From positions 248,001 through 312,000 of the forward strand of contig NZ_JBPAXY010000003.1 in assembly GCF_050897975.1 (NCBI RefSeq): DNA of 64,000 nucleotides, in the 5' to 3' direction. Below the pieces are notes generated by a model. It had not been told where the DNA came from. It saw only the letters and a program-made list of their open reading frames with translations, and ran no database searches. A program made the translations under genes and the position numbers. Each line of letters opens with the position of its first letter. Positions within the stretch are counted from its first letter, which is position 1. This DNA comes from Pseudooceanicola sp050897975 (GTDB taxonomy: Bacteria; Pseudomonadota; Alphaproteobacteria; Rhodobacterales; Rhodobacteraceae). Of the stretch, positions 56,033 through 64,000 are shown piece after piece.

Positions 56033-56799
56033 CCTTTTCCCATTCCCTTGCAGAGCAGACCGTCCTGATCACCGGCGCGGGGCGCGGCCTTGGGGCCGCC
56101 ATCGCCCGCGCCTTCGCCCGCGAAGGGGCGCGGGTGGCGATCAACTATCGCAACAGTGCCGCACAGGCCGAGGCCCTGGCCGAAGAGCTTGGCCCGCGCG
56201 CCAGGGCCTTTGCGGCGGATGTCACCGACCCCGAGGCGCTGGCGGCCATGGTGGACCAGATCGCAGACCAGCTCGCCCCCCCCACGACCCTGGTGCACAA
56301 CGCGCTGGCGGATTTCTCGTTCAACGGCGACGAACGGCCAAAGCTCGACAGCCTGCGCTGGCGCGACATTGCCCGCCAGGCCGAGGTGGCCGTGGGCGGT
56401 GCCCTGCACGCGATCCAGGCGATGCGCCCGCATTTCGAGGCGGCAGGGGGCGGCAGTGTCGTCACCGTTGGCACCAACCTCGTGCAGAACCCGGTGGTGC
56501 CCTATCACGACTACACGGCGGCCAAGGCGGCGCTGATGGCCTTCACGCGCACGGCCTCGAAGGACCTTGGCCCGCTTGGCGTTCGGGTCAACATGGTCGC
56601 GGGCGGGCTGCTGCGCACCACCGACGCCAGCGCCGCCACGCCGGAGGCGGTCTTCGACATGATCGCCGGTCTGACACCGCTTGGCCGGGTCACCACCCCC
56701 GAGGACATGGCCGATGCCGTGCTGTTCTTTGCCGCGCCCTGGTCGAGCGCGGTCACCGGCCAGACGCTGGTGGTCGACGGCGGGCTGGTGTGTGACTGA
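56029..56799 (+). CDS. Short-chain dehydrogenase/reductase in the thi operon
   Basis: 256 residues, Rossmann fold. Cofactor motif TGAGRGLG near residues 15-22, NAL (in place of NAG) near 88, and the catalytic YHDYTAAKAAL (Tyr-x3-Lys). It is coupled to thiD by a 4-bp overlap and ends the riboswitch operon, so it is co-regulated with thiamine salvage. Similarity to 3-oxoacyl-ACP reductases gives no specific substrate. A redox step on a thiamine precursor or degradation product is a testable inference. Confidence 0.85.
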   Translation: MTFSHSLAEQTVLITGAGRGLGAAIARAFAREGARVAINYRNSAAQAEALAEELGPRARAFAADVTDPEALAAMVDQIADQLAPPTTLVHNALADFSFNGDERPKLDSLRWRDIARQAEVAVGGALHAIQAMRPHFEAAGGGSVVTVGTNLVQNPVVPYHDYTAAKAALMAFTRTASKDLGPLGVRVNMVAGGLLRTTDASAATPEAVFDMIAGLTPLGRVTTPEDMADAVLFFAAPWSSAVTGQTLVVDGGLVCD

Positions 56800-56849
56800 G
56801 GCGGTGACAGAGGGCTGAGGCCGCGGGCCGCATCCGTGAGACCGCCGCC

Positions 56850-56876
56850 GCACCTGGCACCCCTGGTGCCAGGTGC
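56850..56876. terminator. Perfect 12-bp stem between convergent operons
   Basis: GCACCTGGCACC/GGTGCCAGGTGC with a three-base loop, between the thi operon and ugpC. It has no T-run. Confidence 0.6.
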
Positions 56877-56892
56877 GGCTTGGTCCGTTGGA

Positions 56893-57987
56893 TCAGGCGG
56901 TCTCGGTCTGTCGCTGAACCGACCCCGGCGCTTTGACAGCCGGATCTGCGATGCGTTGACCGCTTGCCGCGTCGAAGAAGTGCAGCTCGGCGGGGTCGAC
57001 CTGAAGCGACATGCGTTCTGCCAGGGGCTGTTCCAGGTCGATCTGGGCGATCATCGCCTGGGCGCCGACATGGCCCTGCACGATGCGCGAGCCACCCAGT
57101 TCCTCGACATAGTTCAGCCGGAAGGCGCCATCGGGGGCCGGGGCCAGGCGCAGAGCTTCGGGGCGTATCCCGGCGGTGACCATCCCGTCGGGCAGGGCGA
57201 CGGCCCGGGCCAGCGTCAGCTCTTCCAACCGCAGAACCCCGCCCGACAGATCGCCGGGGAAGAGGTTCATCGCGGGCGCCCCGAGGAAACCCGCGACGAA
57301 GGTCGAGGCCGGTTTGCGGTAGAGATCCAGCGGGCGGCCCACCTGTTCGATCCGGCCCGCATTCAGCACCACCAGCCGGTCGGCCAGGGTCATCGCCTCA
57401 AGCTGGTCATGGGTCACATAGACCGAGGTCGTGCCGAGGCGCTTGTGCAGCTGCTTGATCTCGCCGCGCATGTGCAGGCGCAGTTTCGCATCCAGGTTCG
57501 ACAGCGGCTCGTCAAAGAGGAAGGCGGCGGGGTCGCGCACGATGGCGCGGCCCATGGCGACCCGCTGACGCTGGCCGCCCGACAGGGCACGCGGCCTGCG
57601 GTCCAGGTAGTCCTCGATTTGCAGGATGGCGGCGGTTTCGGCGATCTTGCGGTCGATCTCGGCCTTCGGCACCCGGCGGTTCTTCAGCCCGTAGGACAGG
57701 TTCTGGCGCACCGTCATATGGGGGTAAAGGGCGTAGTTCTGGAACACCATGGCGATGTCGCGCTCGGCCGGTTCCATCTGGTTGACCACCCGGTCGCCGA
57801 TGCGGATCTCGCCCGCCGAGATGGTTTCCAGCCCGGCGATCATCCGCAGCAAGGTGGACTTGCCGCACCCCGAGGGGCCGACCAGCACGACGAACTCGCC
57901 GTCCTCGATGGTCAGGTCGATGCCGTGCAGGGCGGTGACTTCGCCGGGGTAGGTCTTCACCGCCTGGGTGATGTCTATTCTGGACAT
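56893..57987 (-). CDS. ugpC: Glycerol-3-phosphate-type ABC ATPase UgpC
   Basis: 364 residues, MalK/UgpC class. Walker A GPSGCGKST, signature LSGGQRQRVAMGRAI, Walker B FLFDEPLSNLDAKLR, H-loop YVTHDQ and a C-terminal OB/TOBE domain (VTAGIRPEALRLAP). AAGGA precedes the start. Last gene of the ugp operon; the preceding HAD gene overlaps it by 13 bp. Confidence 0.9.
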   Translation of the reverse strand: MSRIDITQAVKTYPGEVTALHGIDLTIEDGEFVVLVGPSGCGKSTLLRMIAGLETISAGEIRIGDRVVNQMEPAERDIAMVFQNYALYPHMTVRQNLSYGLKNRRVPKAEIDRKIAETAAILQIEDYLDRRPRALSGGQRQRVAMGRAIVRDPAAFLFDEPLSNLDAKLRLHMRGEIKQLHKRLGTTSVYVTHDQLEAMTLADRLVVLNAGRIEQVGRPLDLYRKPASTFVAGFLGAPAMNLFPGDLSGGVLRLEELTLARAVALPDGMVTAGIRPEALRLAPAPDGAFRLNYVEELGGSRIVQGHVGAQAMIAQIDLEQPLAERMSLQVDPAELHFFDAASGQRIADPAVKAPGSVQRQTETA

Positions 57988-58688
57988 GTCTGGGGTCCTT
58001 CCTCAAGGGGCGCGTCGGGCGCCTGGGCACAGAGCAAGAGCGGCGCCAGGGCGGCGCAGCCATGGGCGATGTCATGGGCGCCCGCCGCGCGCAGCAGGCG
58101 GGCACGGTCGGGGCGCGGATCGCCGGGGGCGACAAAGCCAATGGCGCGGACCCCGGCGGCGCGGGCGGCACGGATGCCCGTGGCGCTGTCGTCGATCATC
58201 ACCGCGCGGGCGGCGGCGCTTTGCATACGGGCCAGGCAATGGTCCACCAGGTCGGGCGCGGGCTTGGGTCGGGGCATCTCGGCGCCGGAATAGACATGCG
58301 GCGCGAAGCGGTCCCACAAGGGCGTCCGCCCGAGGCTGCGTTCCAGCCGCAGCCGGGTCGAGTTGGAGGCCACGCAAAGCCGCTGCGGCAGCTGGTCCAG
58401 CAGCGCCTCGATCCCCGCCATGCAGCGCAGCTCTTGCGCGAAGGCGGTGAAAAGGCGCGCCTGCCAGGCGTCGAAAAGCGGGTCCAGTTCCACTAGGCCA
58501 TGCGCCCGCAGCATGTCGCGGATCTGGCTTTCGCTTTTGCCCGTGAAGGCGATCAGCACTTCGGTGGCGGTAAAGGGCTGGCCCGCCTCGGTCAGGATTT
58601 CGGCCAGAGTACGCGAGGCCAGCGGCTCGCTGTCGATCAGCACGCCGTCGCAATCGAAGATCACCAGGTCATAGGGAGAGGTCGTCAA
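57975..58688 (-). CDS. HAD-superfamily phosphatase, probable TTG start
   Basis: 237 residues from TTG 58688. The HAD motifs are DCDGVLIDSE (motif I with nucleophile Asp), VASNST (II), KPAPDLVDHCL (III Lys) and MIDDSATGI (IV). It is a beta-phosphoglucomutase/phosphatase-like member, with substrates such as phosphoglycolate or glycerol phosphates possible. No ATG or GTG is in frame at the domain start. TTG at 58688 overlaps the TGA of the small upstream ORF and has CCGGAG eleven bases upstream. Confidence 0.8.
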   Translation of the reverse strand: MTTSPYDLVIFDCDGVLIDSEPLASRTLAEILTEAGQPFTATEVLIAFTGKSESQIRDMLRAHGLVELDPLFDAWQARLFTAFAQELRCMAGIEALLDQLPQRLCVASNSTRLRLERSLGRTPLWDRFAPHVYSGAEMPRPKPAPDLVDHCLARMQSAAARAVMIDDSATGIRAARAAGVRAIGFVAPGDPRPDRARLLRAAGAHDIAHGCAALAPLLLCAQAPDAPLEEGPQTCPE

Positions 58689-58858
58689 AGTCTGTTCACT
58701 CCGGGGGCGCGGGGCAGCACCGCGAAAGGGCGGTGGATGCGGGCGGTGGCGTCGGGGGCCTTGCGGTCGAAAGGGGCGGCGTGCAGCGCGCCCGGCGCGG
58801 GCCACAGCGCCGCCGTCGCGCCGGCCGGGATCAGCCGGCGCCGGGTCAGGGTCTGCAT
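58685..58858 (-). CDS. Small Tat-signal-like ORF inside the ugp operon (57 residues)
   Basis: ATG 58858 lies 15 bp after the ugpQ stop with AAGGA eight bases upstream. The reading frame runs 57 codons, and its TGA overlaps the TTG start of the HAD gene, giving coupled translation. The product starts MQTLTRRRLIPAGATAAL, like a twin-arginine signal, with a likely cleavage near ALHA. The remaining 30 residues are too short for a known enzyme; it may be the remnant of an exported phosphoesterase or a genuine small protein. Confidence 0.5.
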   Translation of the reverse strand: MQTLTRRRLIPAGATAALWPAPGALHAAPFDRKAPDATARIHRPFAVLPRAPGVNRL

Positions 58859-58872
58859 GAAGGCGTCCTTGC

Positions 58873-59616
58873 TCAGGCCGGGGCGGGCGTTTCGGCGGCC
58901 AGGCGGCAGGCCAGGGCAGGATCGTCCGAGGTGATGAACCCGGGCGCCCGCGCCAGCCAGTGGTGCAGCTCACCCTCGGTGTTGCACACCCAGGCGCAAA
59001 GGCGTTCGGGCGCGATGCGCCGGCTGACCTCGGTCCAGTGGGTGTCCAGAAGGTCCTTGTGGATCGCGATATAGTCGGCCAGCGGCTCGGTGGCGGCCAG
59101 GCTGGCCTCGAAGCCCCGCGCCCGGGTCGAGCCTTCGGACATGGAACAGAGGCGGCGCACGTCGGGGGCCAGGTCACGGCAGGTTTCCAGCACCCCCAGG
59201 TCGAAAGAGGTCAGCACAGCGCGGTCGCGCAGGCCCAGCCGGTCGATCTCGGCCAGGGCCAGGGCGGGCAGGCCCGGGTAGGGCTGGTTCAGCTCGTCGT
59301 TCTTCAACTCGATATGCAGGGCGAGGGGGCTGTCCGCATAGACCTCCAGCACCTCGGATAGCAGCGGCACGGTATCCGCGCTGTCCTTCAGCCGCGTCAC
59401 CTTGCGCCGTTCGGGCGAGAGCGAGCGGGTCAGGCCGGTGGCCTCGACCGTGCGGTCGAGACGGGCGTCGTGGATGACCAGCACCTCGCCCGAGTCGGAC
59501 AGGTGCAGGTCGAATTCCACCCCCGCCACGGGCAGGTCCAGCAGGTTGCGGAACCCGGTCAGCCCGTTCTCGGGCCAGAGGTTGCGGCCGCCGCGATGGC
59601 CGATGATGCCTGTCAT
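58873..59616 (-). CDS. ugpQ: Glycerophosphodiester phosphodiesterase
   Basis: 247 residues. GDPD signature with catalytic pair: GHRGGRNLWPENG, FDLHLSDSGEVLVIHDARLDRTVEATG (His and Asp/Glu metal ligands), LHIELKND, and VLTSFDLGVL. Cytoplasmic: no signal peptide. Hydrolyses glycerophosphodiesters to glycerol-3-phosphate and alcohol after import by UgpABCE. AAAGGA supports start 59616. Confidence 0.9.
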   Translation of the reverse strand: MTGIIGHRGGRNLWPENGLTGFRNLLDLPVAGVEFDLHLSDSGEVLVIHDARLDRTVEATGLTRSLSPERRKVTRLKDSADTVPLLSEVLEVYADSPLALHIELKNDELNQPYPGLPALALAEIDRLGLRDRAVLTSFDLGVLETCRDLAPDVRRLCSMSEGSTRARGFEASLAATEPLADYIAIHKDLLDTHWTEVSRRIAPERLCAWVCNTEGELHHWLARAPGFITSDDPALACRLAAETPAPA

Positions 59617-59648
59617 GATGTCAGGTCCTTTCTGAAAGGGGGGAGGGG

Positions 59649-60572
59649 TCATTTGCCGCTGTCCACCAGGCCACGGGCGAACCAGCGTTGCAGGCTCAGG
59701 ATGACGACGGTGGGGGGCAGCATGATCACGAAGGAAATCGCCATGGCATAGGCGTACCAGTCGGAGGGGTCGTCGGGGCCGGGGATCAGCCCCTTCAGCG
59801 CGATCATCACCGTGGTCATCTCGGGCCGGGTGGTGAACAGCAGCGGCCAGAGGTACTGGTTCCAGCCGTAGACGAAAAGGATGATGGCCAGGGCGGCGAT
59901 ATTGGGCACCGACAGCGGCAGGGCCACGTCGCGCAGGAACTTCAGCGGCCCGGCGCCGTCGATGCGCGCCGCCTCGCACAGCTCGTCGGGGATGGTCAGG
60001 AAGAACTGCCGGAACAGGAAGACGGCGGTGGCCGAGGCGATCAGCGGCAGGGTCAGCCCAGGGAAGGTATCGACCATCGAGATGTCGAGGCCCGCGCTGA
60101 TCCGCACCCCCGAGATCCAGGCGATCAGCGCGTCAAGCCCGCTTACGTCCAGCAGCCAGCGCAGCGGCCCCGCCACATCGGCCACGGCCTCGTAGGTGGG
60201 CACGATGCGCACTTCGACCGGCAGCATCAGCGACATGAAGATCAGCCAGAAGCAGGTCATGCGAAAGCGGAAGCGGAAATAGGTGATCGCGAAGGCGGCG
60301 ATGAAGGACAGGGTGATCTTGCCCACCACGATCAGCAGGGTGACGATCAGCGTGTTGCGGAAGGCGGTGCCGAAATTGGCCTTGGTCCAGGCCTCGGTCA
60401 GGTTCTCCCAGAACAGCGGCCCGGGCAGCATCGGCTGCGGCACCTGTTGCAGCGCCGCGCCGTCATGCGAGCCAGCCACGAAGGCGAAGTAGAGCGGCGC
60501 ACAGACCATCAGCGCGCCGAGGATCAGGATGACGTGGCAGACCACCGTCAGGACAGGAGAGCGTTCGATCAT
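59649..60572 (-). CDS. ugpE: Glycerol-3-phosphate ABC permease UgpE
   Basis: 307 residues, six membrane segments, with the EAA loop ELCEAARIDGAGPLKFLRDVALPLS near 215. UgpE-like WNQYLWPLLFTT segment. It starts three bases after the ugpA stop. It pairs with UgpA in the inner membrane. Confidence 0.9.
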   Translation of the reverse strand: MIERSPVLTVVCHVILILGALMVCAPLYFAFVAGSHDGAALQQVPQPMLPGPLFWENLTEAWTKANFGTAFRNTLIVTLLIVVGKITLSFIAAFAITYFRFRFRMTCFWLIFMSLMLPVEVRIVPTYEAVADVAGPLRWLLDVSGLDALIAWISGVRISAGLDISMVDTFPGLTLPLIASATAVFLFRQFFLTIPDELCEAARIDGAGPLKFLRDVALPLSVPNIAALAIILFVYGWNQYLWPLLFTTRPEMTTVMIALKGLIPGPDDPSDWYAYAMAISFVIMLPPTVVILSLQRWFARGLVDSGK

Positions 60573-60575
60573 GGG

Positions 60576-61565
60576 TCACACCTGATAATTGACGCGCCGG
60601 TCCATGGCGCGGAACTGCAGCACGGTGAAAAGGACCGCCAGCACCATCAGCACGATGCTTTGCGCCGCCGAAGAGCCCAGGTTCATCATCACGAAGCCGT
60701 CCTGGTAGACCTTGTAGACCAGGGTTGTGGTCGATCCCGCAGGCCCGCCCCGGGTGACCGAGTCGATGATGCCGAAGGTGTCGAACAACCCGTAGACCAG
60801 GTTGATGATGAACAGGTACATCACCACCGGCATGATCAGCGGCAGGGTGATGGTGCGGAACCGGGTCAGCGGTTTCGAGCCGTCGATGGCCGCCGCCTCG
60901 CGCAGGCTTTGCGGCACCGCCAGCATGGCGGCGGCCAGGAAGATGTAGTCGTAGCAGATGTGTTTCCACACCGCCGAGATGATGATCAGCACCACCGCGT
61001 CCTCGGCCACCAGCGTGGGGTTCCAGGGATAGCCCAGCCACTGGATGAAGGCGCCGGCTGGCCCGACCACCGGGTTGAACAGATAGGCCCAGATCGCGCC
61101 TGAGATCACCGGCGCGATGGCATAGGGCAGCAGGATCACGCTGCGATAGGCGGCGCGGATGCGGATCACGTGATCGGTGGCAAAGGCCAGCACCCCCGCG
61201 ATCAGCAGCGTGGCGATGTTCTGGACGATGGTGAACCAGAAGGTCAGCCAGGCCGAGGCGCGATAGCTTTCCGACGAGAAGAGCTGAACGAAGTTCTTCA
61301 GCCCGACCCAGATCTGCCGCCCGCCGAAGGGGTCCACCTGCACGAAGGCCAGCGACAGCGCCTTGAAGGTGGGGATGAAGAAGAAGAACAGCAGGATCAG
61401 CAGTTGCGGCGACAGCAGCAGCGCCGCCAGGCCGGTATTGCGGAAATGCGAGCGTTTCAGCCCCTCGTCCCCGGCGGCGAACACGCGCGTGGCGGTACGG
61501 GCCAGCCCGGTGAAGGGGGCGCCAGACGGCGCCCCCCCGATCGGTTTTGCCTCAGTTGCCGGCAT
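60576..61565 (-). CDS. ugpA: Glycerol-3-phosphate ABC permease UgpA
   Basis: 329 residues with six core membrane segments and an N-terminal extension of about 40 residues. The EAA loop is SLREAAAIDGSKPLTRFRTI. The start at 61565 overlaps the ugpB coding end by 14 bp; a later start is possible. The segment WKHICYDYIFLAAAM is UgpA-like. Confidence 0.9.
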   Translation of the reverse strand: MPATEAKPIGGAPSGAPFTGLARTATRVFAAGDEGLKRSHFRNTGLAALLLSPQLLILLFFFFIPTFKALSLAFVQVDPFGGRQIWVGLKNFVQLFSSESYRASAWLTFWFTIVQNIATLLIAGVLAFATDHVIRIRAAYRSVILLPYAIAPVISGAIWAYLFNPVVGPAGAFIQWLGYPWNPTLVAEDAVVLIIISAVWKHICYDYIFLAAAMLAVPQSLREAAAIDGSKPLTRFRTITLPLIMPVVMYLFIINLVYGLFDTFGIIDSVTRGGPAGSTTTLVYKVYQDGFVMMNLGSSAAQSIVLMVLAVLFTVLQFRAMDRRVNYQV

Positions 61566-62871
61566 GGAGCTGCTCGTACTGGCGCAGGATCTCGTTGCCG
61601 CGCGCGACCGAGGCGTCCAGCGCCTCTTGCACCGTCTTCTGGTCGGTGAAGGCGGCCTGAAGCTCTTCCTTGATCACCGCCCACCACTGGTTCGAGTTGC
61701 CAAAGCGCATCCCCCAGGAATTGTCGGTGGGTTCGCCGCCGCGGGTCAGTTGCAGCAGGGCGATCTCGCGGGTGGGATGCTCTTCGAAGAAGCCCTGTTC
61801 GGTCAGCAGGTCATAGGCGGCCTGGGTGACGGGAATGTAGCCGGTGGTGGCCGACCACCAGGCCTGGGTCTCGGGGGCGGCGACGAATTCCAGGAAGGCG
61901 GCGGTGGCCTCGTATTCGGCGTCGGACTTGCCATCGAGCACCCACAGGGCGGCGCCGCCCAGGTTCGAGTTGCGCGGCGTGATCCCGGCTTCATGGGGTT
62001 GCAGGGTGGCCGACCAGTTGAACTCGGCGGCGCCTTCGACACCCGCGTGGCCGGCGGTCGACGAGGACCAGGTCGAGCAGGTGCCCGAGGTGAACAGCTG
62101 GCTGGGCGACATGCCGGTGCCCGACAGCACGATGATGCCGTCGTCGACCCACTTCTTCAGCCGGGCGACCTGATCGACCACGCCGGTGGTGTTGTAGACA
62201 TATTCGGTGCCGCGCCCGTCTCGGCCGTTCGACAGGGTGCCGAAGGGCATGTCGTTGATCGTCGAATAGCCCTCGACCAGCGACCAGATGTAATCGCTGT
62301 TCAGGACCATGGCGCAGTCGGTCACGCCCTTGTCCTTCAGGGTATACAGCTGCTTCTCGAAGTCGTCCCAGGTCTCGGCGGGCTTGTCGAGGCCGGCGGC
62401 GGCGAAGTGGTCGGCGTTGTACCACATGATCCCGGTGGACGAGTTGAAGGGCAGGGCGTTCACCTCGTCGTCGATGACGTAGTAGGCGGCGACGGCGGGC
62501 AGGAAGTCGGAGGTTTCCATCTGCCGGCCATTGGCCTGCATCAGTTCCTGCACCGGCACGATGGCGCCCGAGTCGACCATGGTCAGGACCGAACGTTCGG
62601 TGGCCTGGATGATCGTCGGATGCTGGTCCGCGCGATAGGCGGCGATCATCGCGGCGAAGGTCTCTTCATAGTTGCCCTTGCGGGCGCCGATGACTTCGTA
62701 GTCGTCCTGGCTGGCGTTGAAATCCGCGATCATCTGCTGGATCGCTTCCTCGATCCGGCCGCCGTTGGCGTACCACCATTCGATCGTGGTCTTGTCCTGG
62801 GCCATGGCAGCAGGCGCGCAGGACAGGCTGAGAGCCGCGAGGAGAGCGGCGGATTTGAGCGGGAAGGACAT
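61552..62871 (-). CDS. ugpB: Glycerol-3-phosphate / glycerophosphodiester binding protein UgpB
   Basis: 439 residues with a signal peptide (PAAMAQ, about residue 25). Family 1 solute-binding protein with UgpB-type motifs IEWWYANGGRIEEAIQQMI, LPFNSSTGIMWYNADHF and WSLVEGY. AAGGA supports ATG 62871 over the TTG at 62895. First gene of the operon; the presence of ugpQ supports glycerophosphodiester use. No PhoB box is visible upstream; an inverted repeat near 62970 is, suggesting SorC-type control instead. Confidence 0.88.
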   Translation of the reverse strand: MSFPLKSAALLAALSLSCAPAAMAQDKTTIEWWYANGGRIEEAIQQMIADFNASQDDYEVIGARKGNYEETFAAMIAAYRADQHPTIIQATERSVLTMVDSGAIVPVQELMQANGRQMETSDFLPAVAAYYVIDDEVNALPFNSSTGIMWYNADHFAAAGLDKPAETWDDFEKQLYTLKDKGVTDCAMVLNSDYIWSLVEGYSTINDMPFGTLSNGRDGRGTEYVYNTTGVVDQVARLKKWVDDGIIVLSGTGMSPSQLFTSGTCSTWSSSTAGHAGVEGAAEFNWSATLQPHEAGITPRNSNLGGAALWVLDGKSDAEYEATAAFLEFVAAPETQAWWSATTGYIPVTQAAYDLLTEQGFFEEHPTREIALLQLTRGGEPTDNSWGMRFGNSNQWWAVIKEELQAAFTDQKTVQEALDASVARGNEILRQYEQLHAGN

Positions 62872-62969
62872 CAGGGCATTCCTTGTCAGGTTCAAGAGGC
62901 AGCGCCTGGTGCCACCGGCAGCGTGGCCGGGATGCGACGGTCAGGCGATGATCTCGACCTAGGTCCGCA

Positions 62970-62989
62970 TTGTTACGCCGTCGTAACAA
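62970..62989. promoter_or_regulatory. Operator-like inverted repeat between ugpB and the SorC-type regulator
   Basis: TTGTTACG-CCGT-CGTAACAA, perfect eight-base arms, in the 237-bp intergenic region between divergent genes. A good candidate site for the regulator encoded at 63109. Confidence 0.65.
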
Positions 62990-63108
62990 ATGCTGTCTCT
63001 CATGGGCAGATGCCCACCCTCTGCCCGCCGGGGGCGCCGGGAGGGTGCGGCAGATGCCCGGGGCGGGTGACGACGCCGGGGCGCAAGCCGTGGAAGGAAC
63101 AGGAAAAG

Positions 63109-64000
63109 ATGCGCCAACTTGATCATGACGGCTATGCCGACCGGCTGGACGATGCGGCCCGGGCCGCCTGGCTTTACTATTTCGCGGGCTACACCCAGGA
63201 ACGGATCGCCCGCTACCTGGGCGTCTCGCGACAGACCGCGCAGCGGATGATTTCCCTGGCCCTGCGGGAAAAGCTGGTGCGCATCCGGATGGAGCATCCG
63301 ATCCTGCGCTGCATGGAGCTGTCCCATGCGATGACGACCACCTTCGGGCTGAAACATTGCGAGGTGGTGCCCTCGGACCCGCAGGCGCCGCAGGGCGTGG
63401 CCGGGCTGGCCCAGGCCGCCGCCGTGGCGATGGAACGCGCGCTCAGCAGTACCCGGCCCCTGGTGGTCAGTGTCGGCACCGGCCGGTCGCTGCGGGCCGC
63501 GGTCGAGGATCTGGAGCCGATGAACCGCCCCCAGCACCTGATCGTCGCCCGGCTGGGCCACATGATGCCCGACGGGCTGGCGACGCCCTTCAACGTGGTG
63601 GTGCGGCTGGCCGACCGGATCAACGCCAGCCACTATCCGATGCCGCTGCCGATCTATGCCCGCAACGCCCGCGAACGGGCCCTTTACGCGATGCTGGACC
63701 CGGTGCGCCAGATCCACGAGCTGTCGGCCCGCGCCGATGTCACCTTCATGGGGATCGGCAATATCGGCCTCGACGGGCCGCTGGCGATGGACGGCTTCAT
63801 GTCGCAGGACGAGGTGGCGGGCTATATCGCTGCCGGGGCGGTCGGCGAGGTCACCGGCTGGATCTTCGACGCCGAGGGGCGGCTGATCGAGGGTCTGGCC
63901 AATGATCGCGTGAACTCTGTCCCGCTGCGCCAGGCGACCGACAGCCACCCGATCCACGCGGTGGCCGCCGGGGTCAGCAAGGCAGCGGCGATCCGGGCGG
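63109..64000 (+). CDS. SorC/DeoR-type sugar-binding transcriptional regulator (3' end cut by window)
   Basis: The frame is open from ATG 63109 to the window end (297 codons), so the gene continues to the right. The N-terminal helix-turn-helix is clear (YTQERIARYLGVSRQTAQRMI). It is followed by the SorC effector domain (VVSVGTGRSL, GIGNIGLDGP, SHPIHAVAAGVSKAAAIR), which binds phosphosugars or polyol phosphates. Its position facing ugpB across an inverted repeat suggests control of that operon, perhaps by glycerol-3-phosphate or a relative. AGGA precedes the start. Confidence 0.85.
   Translation, partial: MRQLDHDGYADRLDDAARAAWLYYFAGYTQERIARYLGVSRQTAQRMISLALREKLVRIRMEHPILRCMELSHAMTTTFGLKHCEVVPSDPQAPQGVAGLAQAAAVAMERALSSTRPLVVSVGTGRSLRAAVEDLEPMNRPQHLIVARLGHMMPDGLATPFNVVVRLADRINASHYPMPLPIYARNARERALYAMLDPVRQIHELSARADVTFMGIGNIGLDGPLAMDGFMSQDEVAGYIAAGAVGEVTGWIFDAEGRLIEGLANDRVNSVPLRQATDSHPIHAVAAGVSKAAAIRA

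Overview
The window is GC-rich and densely coded, with many 4-bp ATGA stop/start overlaps. An archaeal-type Acr3 pump, class II DAHP synthase, LpxD, YicC, DUF882 and IalB-family proteins, a Hint-domain protein and C-terminally extended LivG all point to an alphaproteobacterium of the Rhodobacterales (Rhodobacter/Paracoccus/Roseobacter relatives). This taxonomy is inference from gene content. There are no tRNA or rRNA genes, insertion sequences or CRISPR arrays.

Positions 1-5900: the end of an acr3 arsenite pump, a DUF3137 membrane protein, then an ECF sigma / anti-sigma / secreted subtilase operon followed by two small secreted paralogues sharing a cysteine module. Positions 5900-14100 form a methyl-metabolism block. 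A Rieske oxygenase/reductase pair (gbcAB-like) is transcribed leftward behind a cobalamin riboswitch. Divergent from it are B12-dependent metH and a short MetE-like core methionine synthase. Positions 14250-18460 hold a PhoA-type alkaline phosphatase with a Pho box and a three-gene ABC system with a His-rich permease (putative zinc or other metal uptake).

Positions 18466-24334 hold a Hint protein and an ectoine-type catabolic cluster (GntR regulator, M20 deacetylase, DoeA-like hydrolase, class III aminotransferase). Positions 24538-29680 are cell-envelope genes: DUF882 protein, L,D-transpeptidase, lpxD, acyl carrier protein and ketoacyl synthase. Positions 29813-38030 are mixed: IalB protein, two candidate small RNAs, a HerA-like ATPase, SGNH-like protein, an orphan anti-sigma-like protein, a GlxA/AraC regulator, DAHP synthase and a PAS protein. 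Positions 38330-44527 hold yicC and a livKGFHM amino-acid importer.

Positions 44696-53349 hold an isolated contractile-tail sheath gene, a signalling operon (small SUOX-like secreted protein, histidine kinase, response regulator) and a membrane/VWA/secreted trio. Positions 53698-56799 are a thiMED operon plus a short-chain dehydrogenase under a TPP riboswitch whose leader ends in a hairpin over the thiM ribosome binding site. Positions 56893-62871 are a glycerol-3-phosphate/glycerophosphodiester uptake operon (ugpBAE, ugpQ, a small unlisted ORF, HAD phosphatase, ugpC). It faces a SorC-type regulator, cut by the window end, across a perfect inverted repeat.

The best candidates for new biology are the B12-riboswitch-controlled oxygenase next to two methionine synthases, the sigma/anti-sigma/subtilase module with a propeptide-like domain on the anti-sigma factor, two intergenic small RNAs, and the stand-alone tail-sheath gene.
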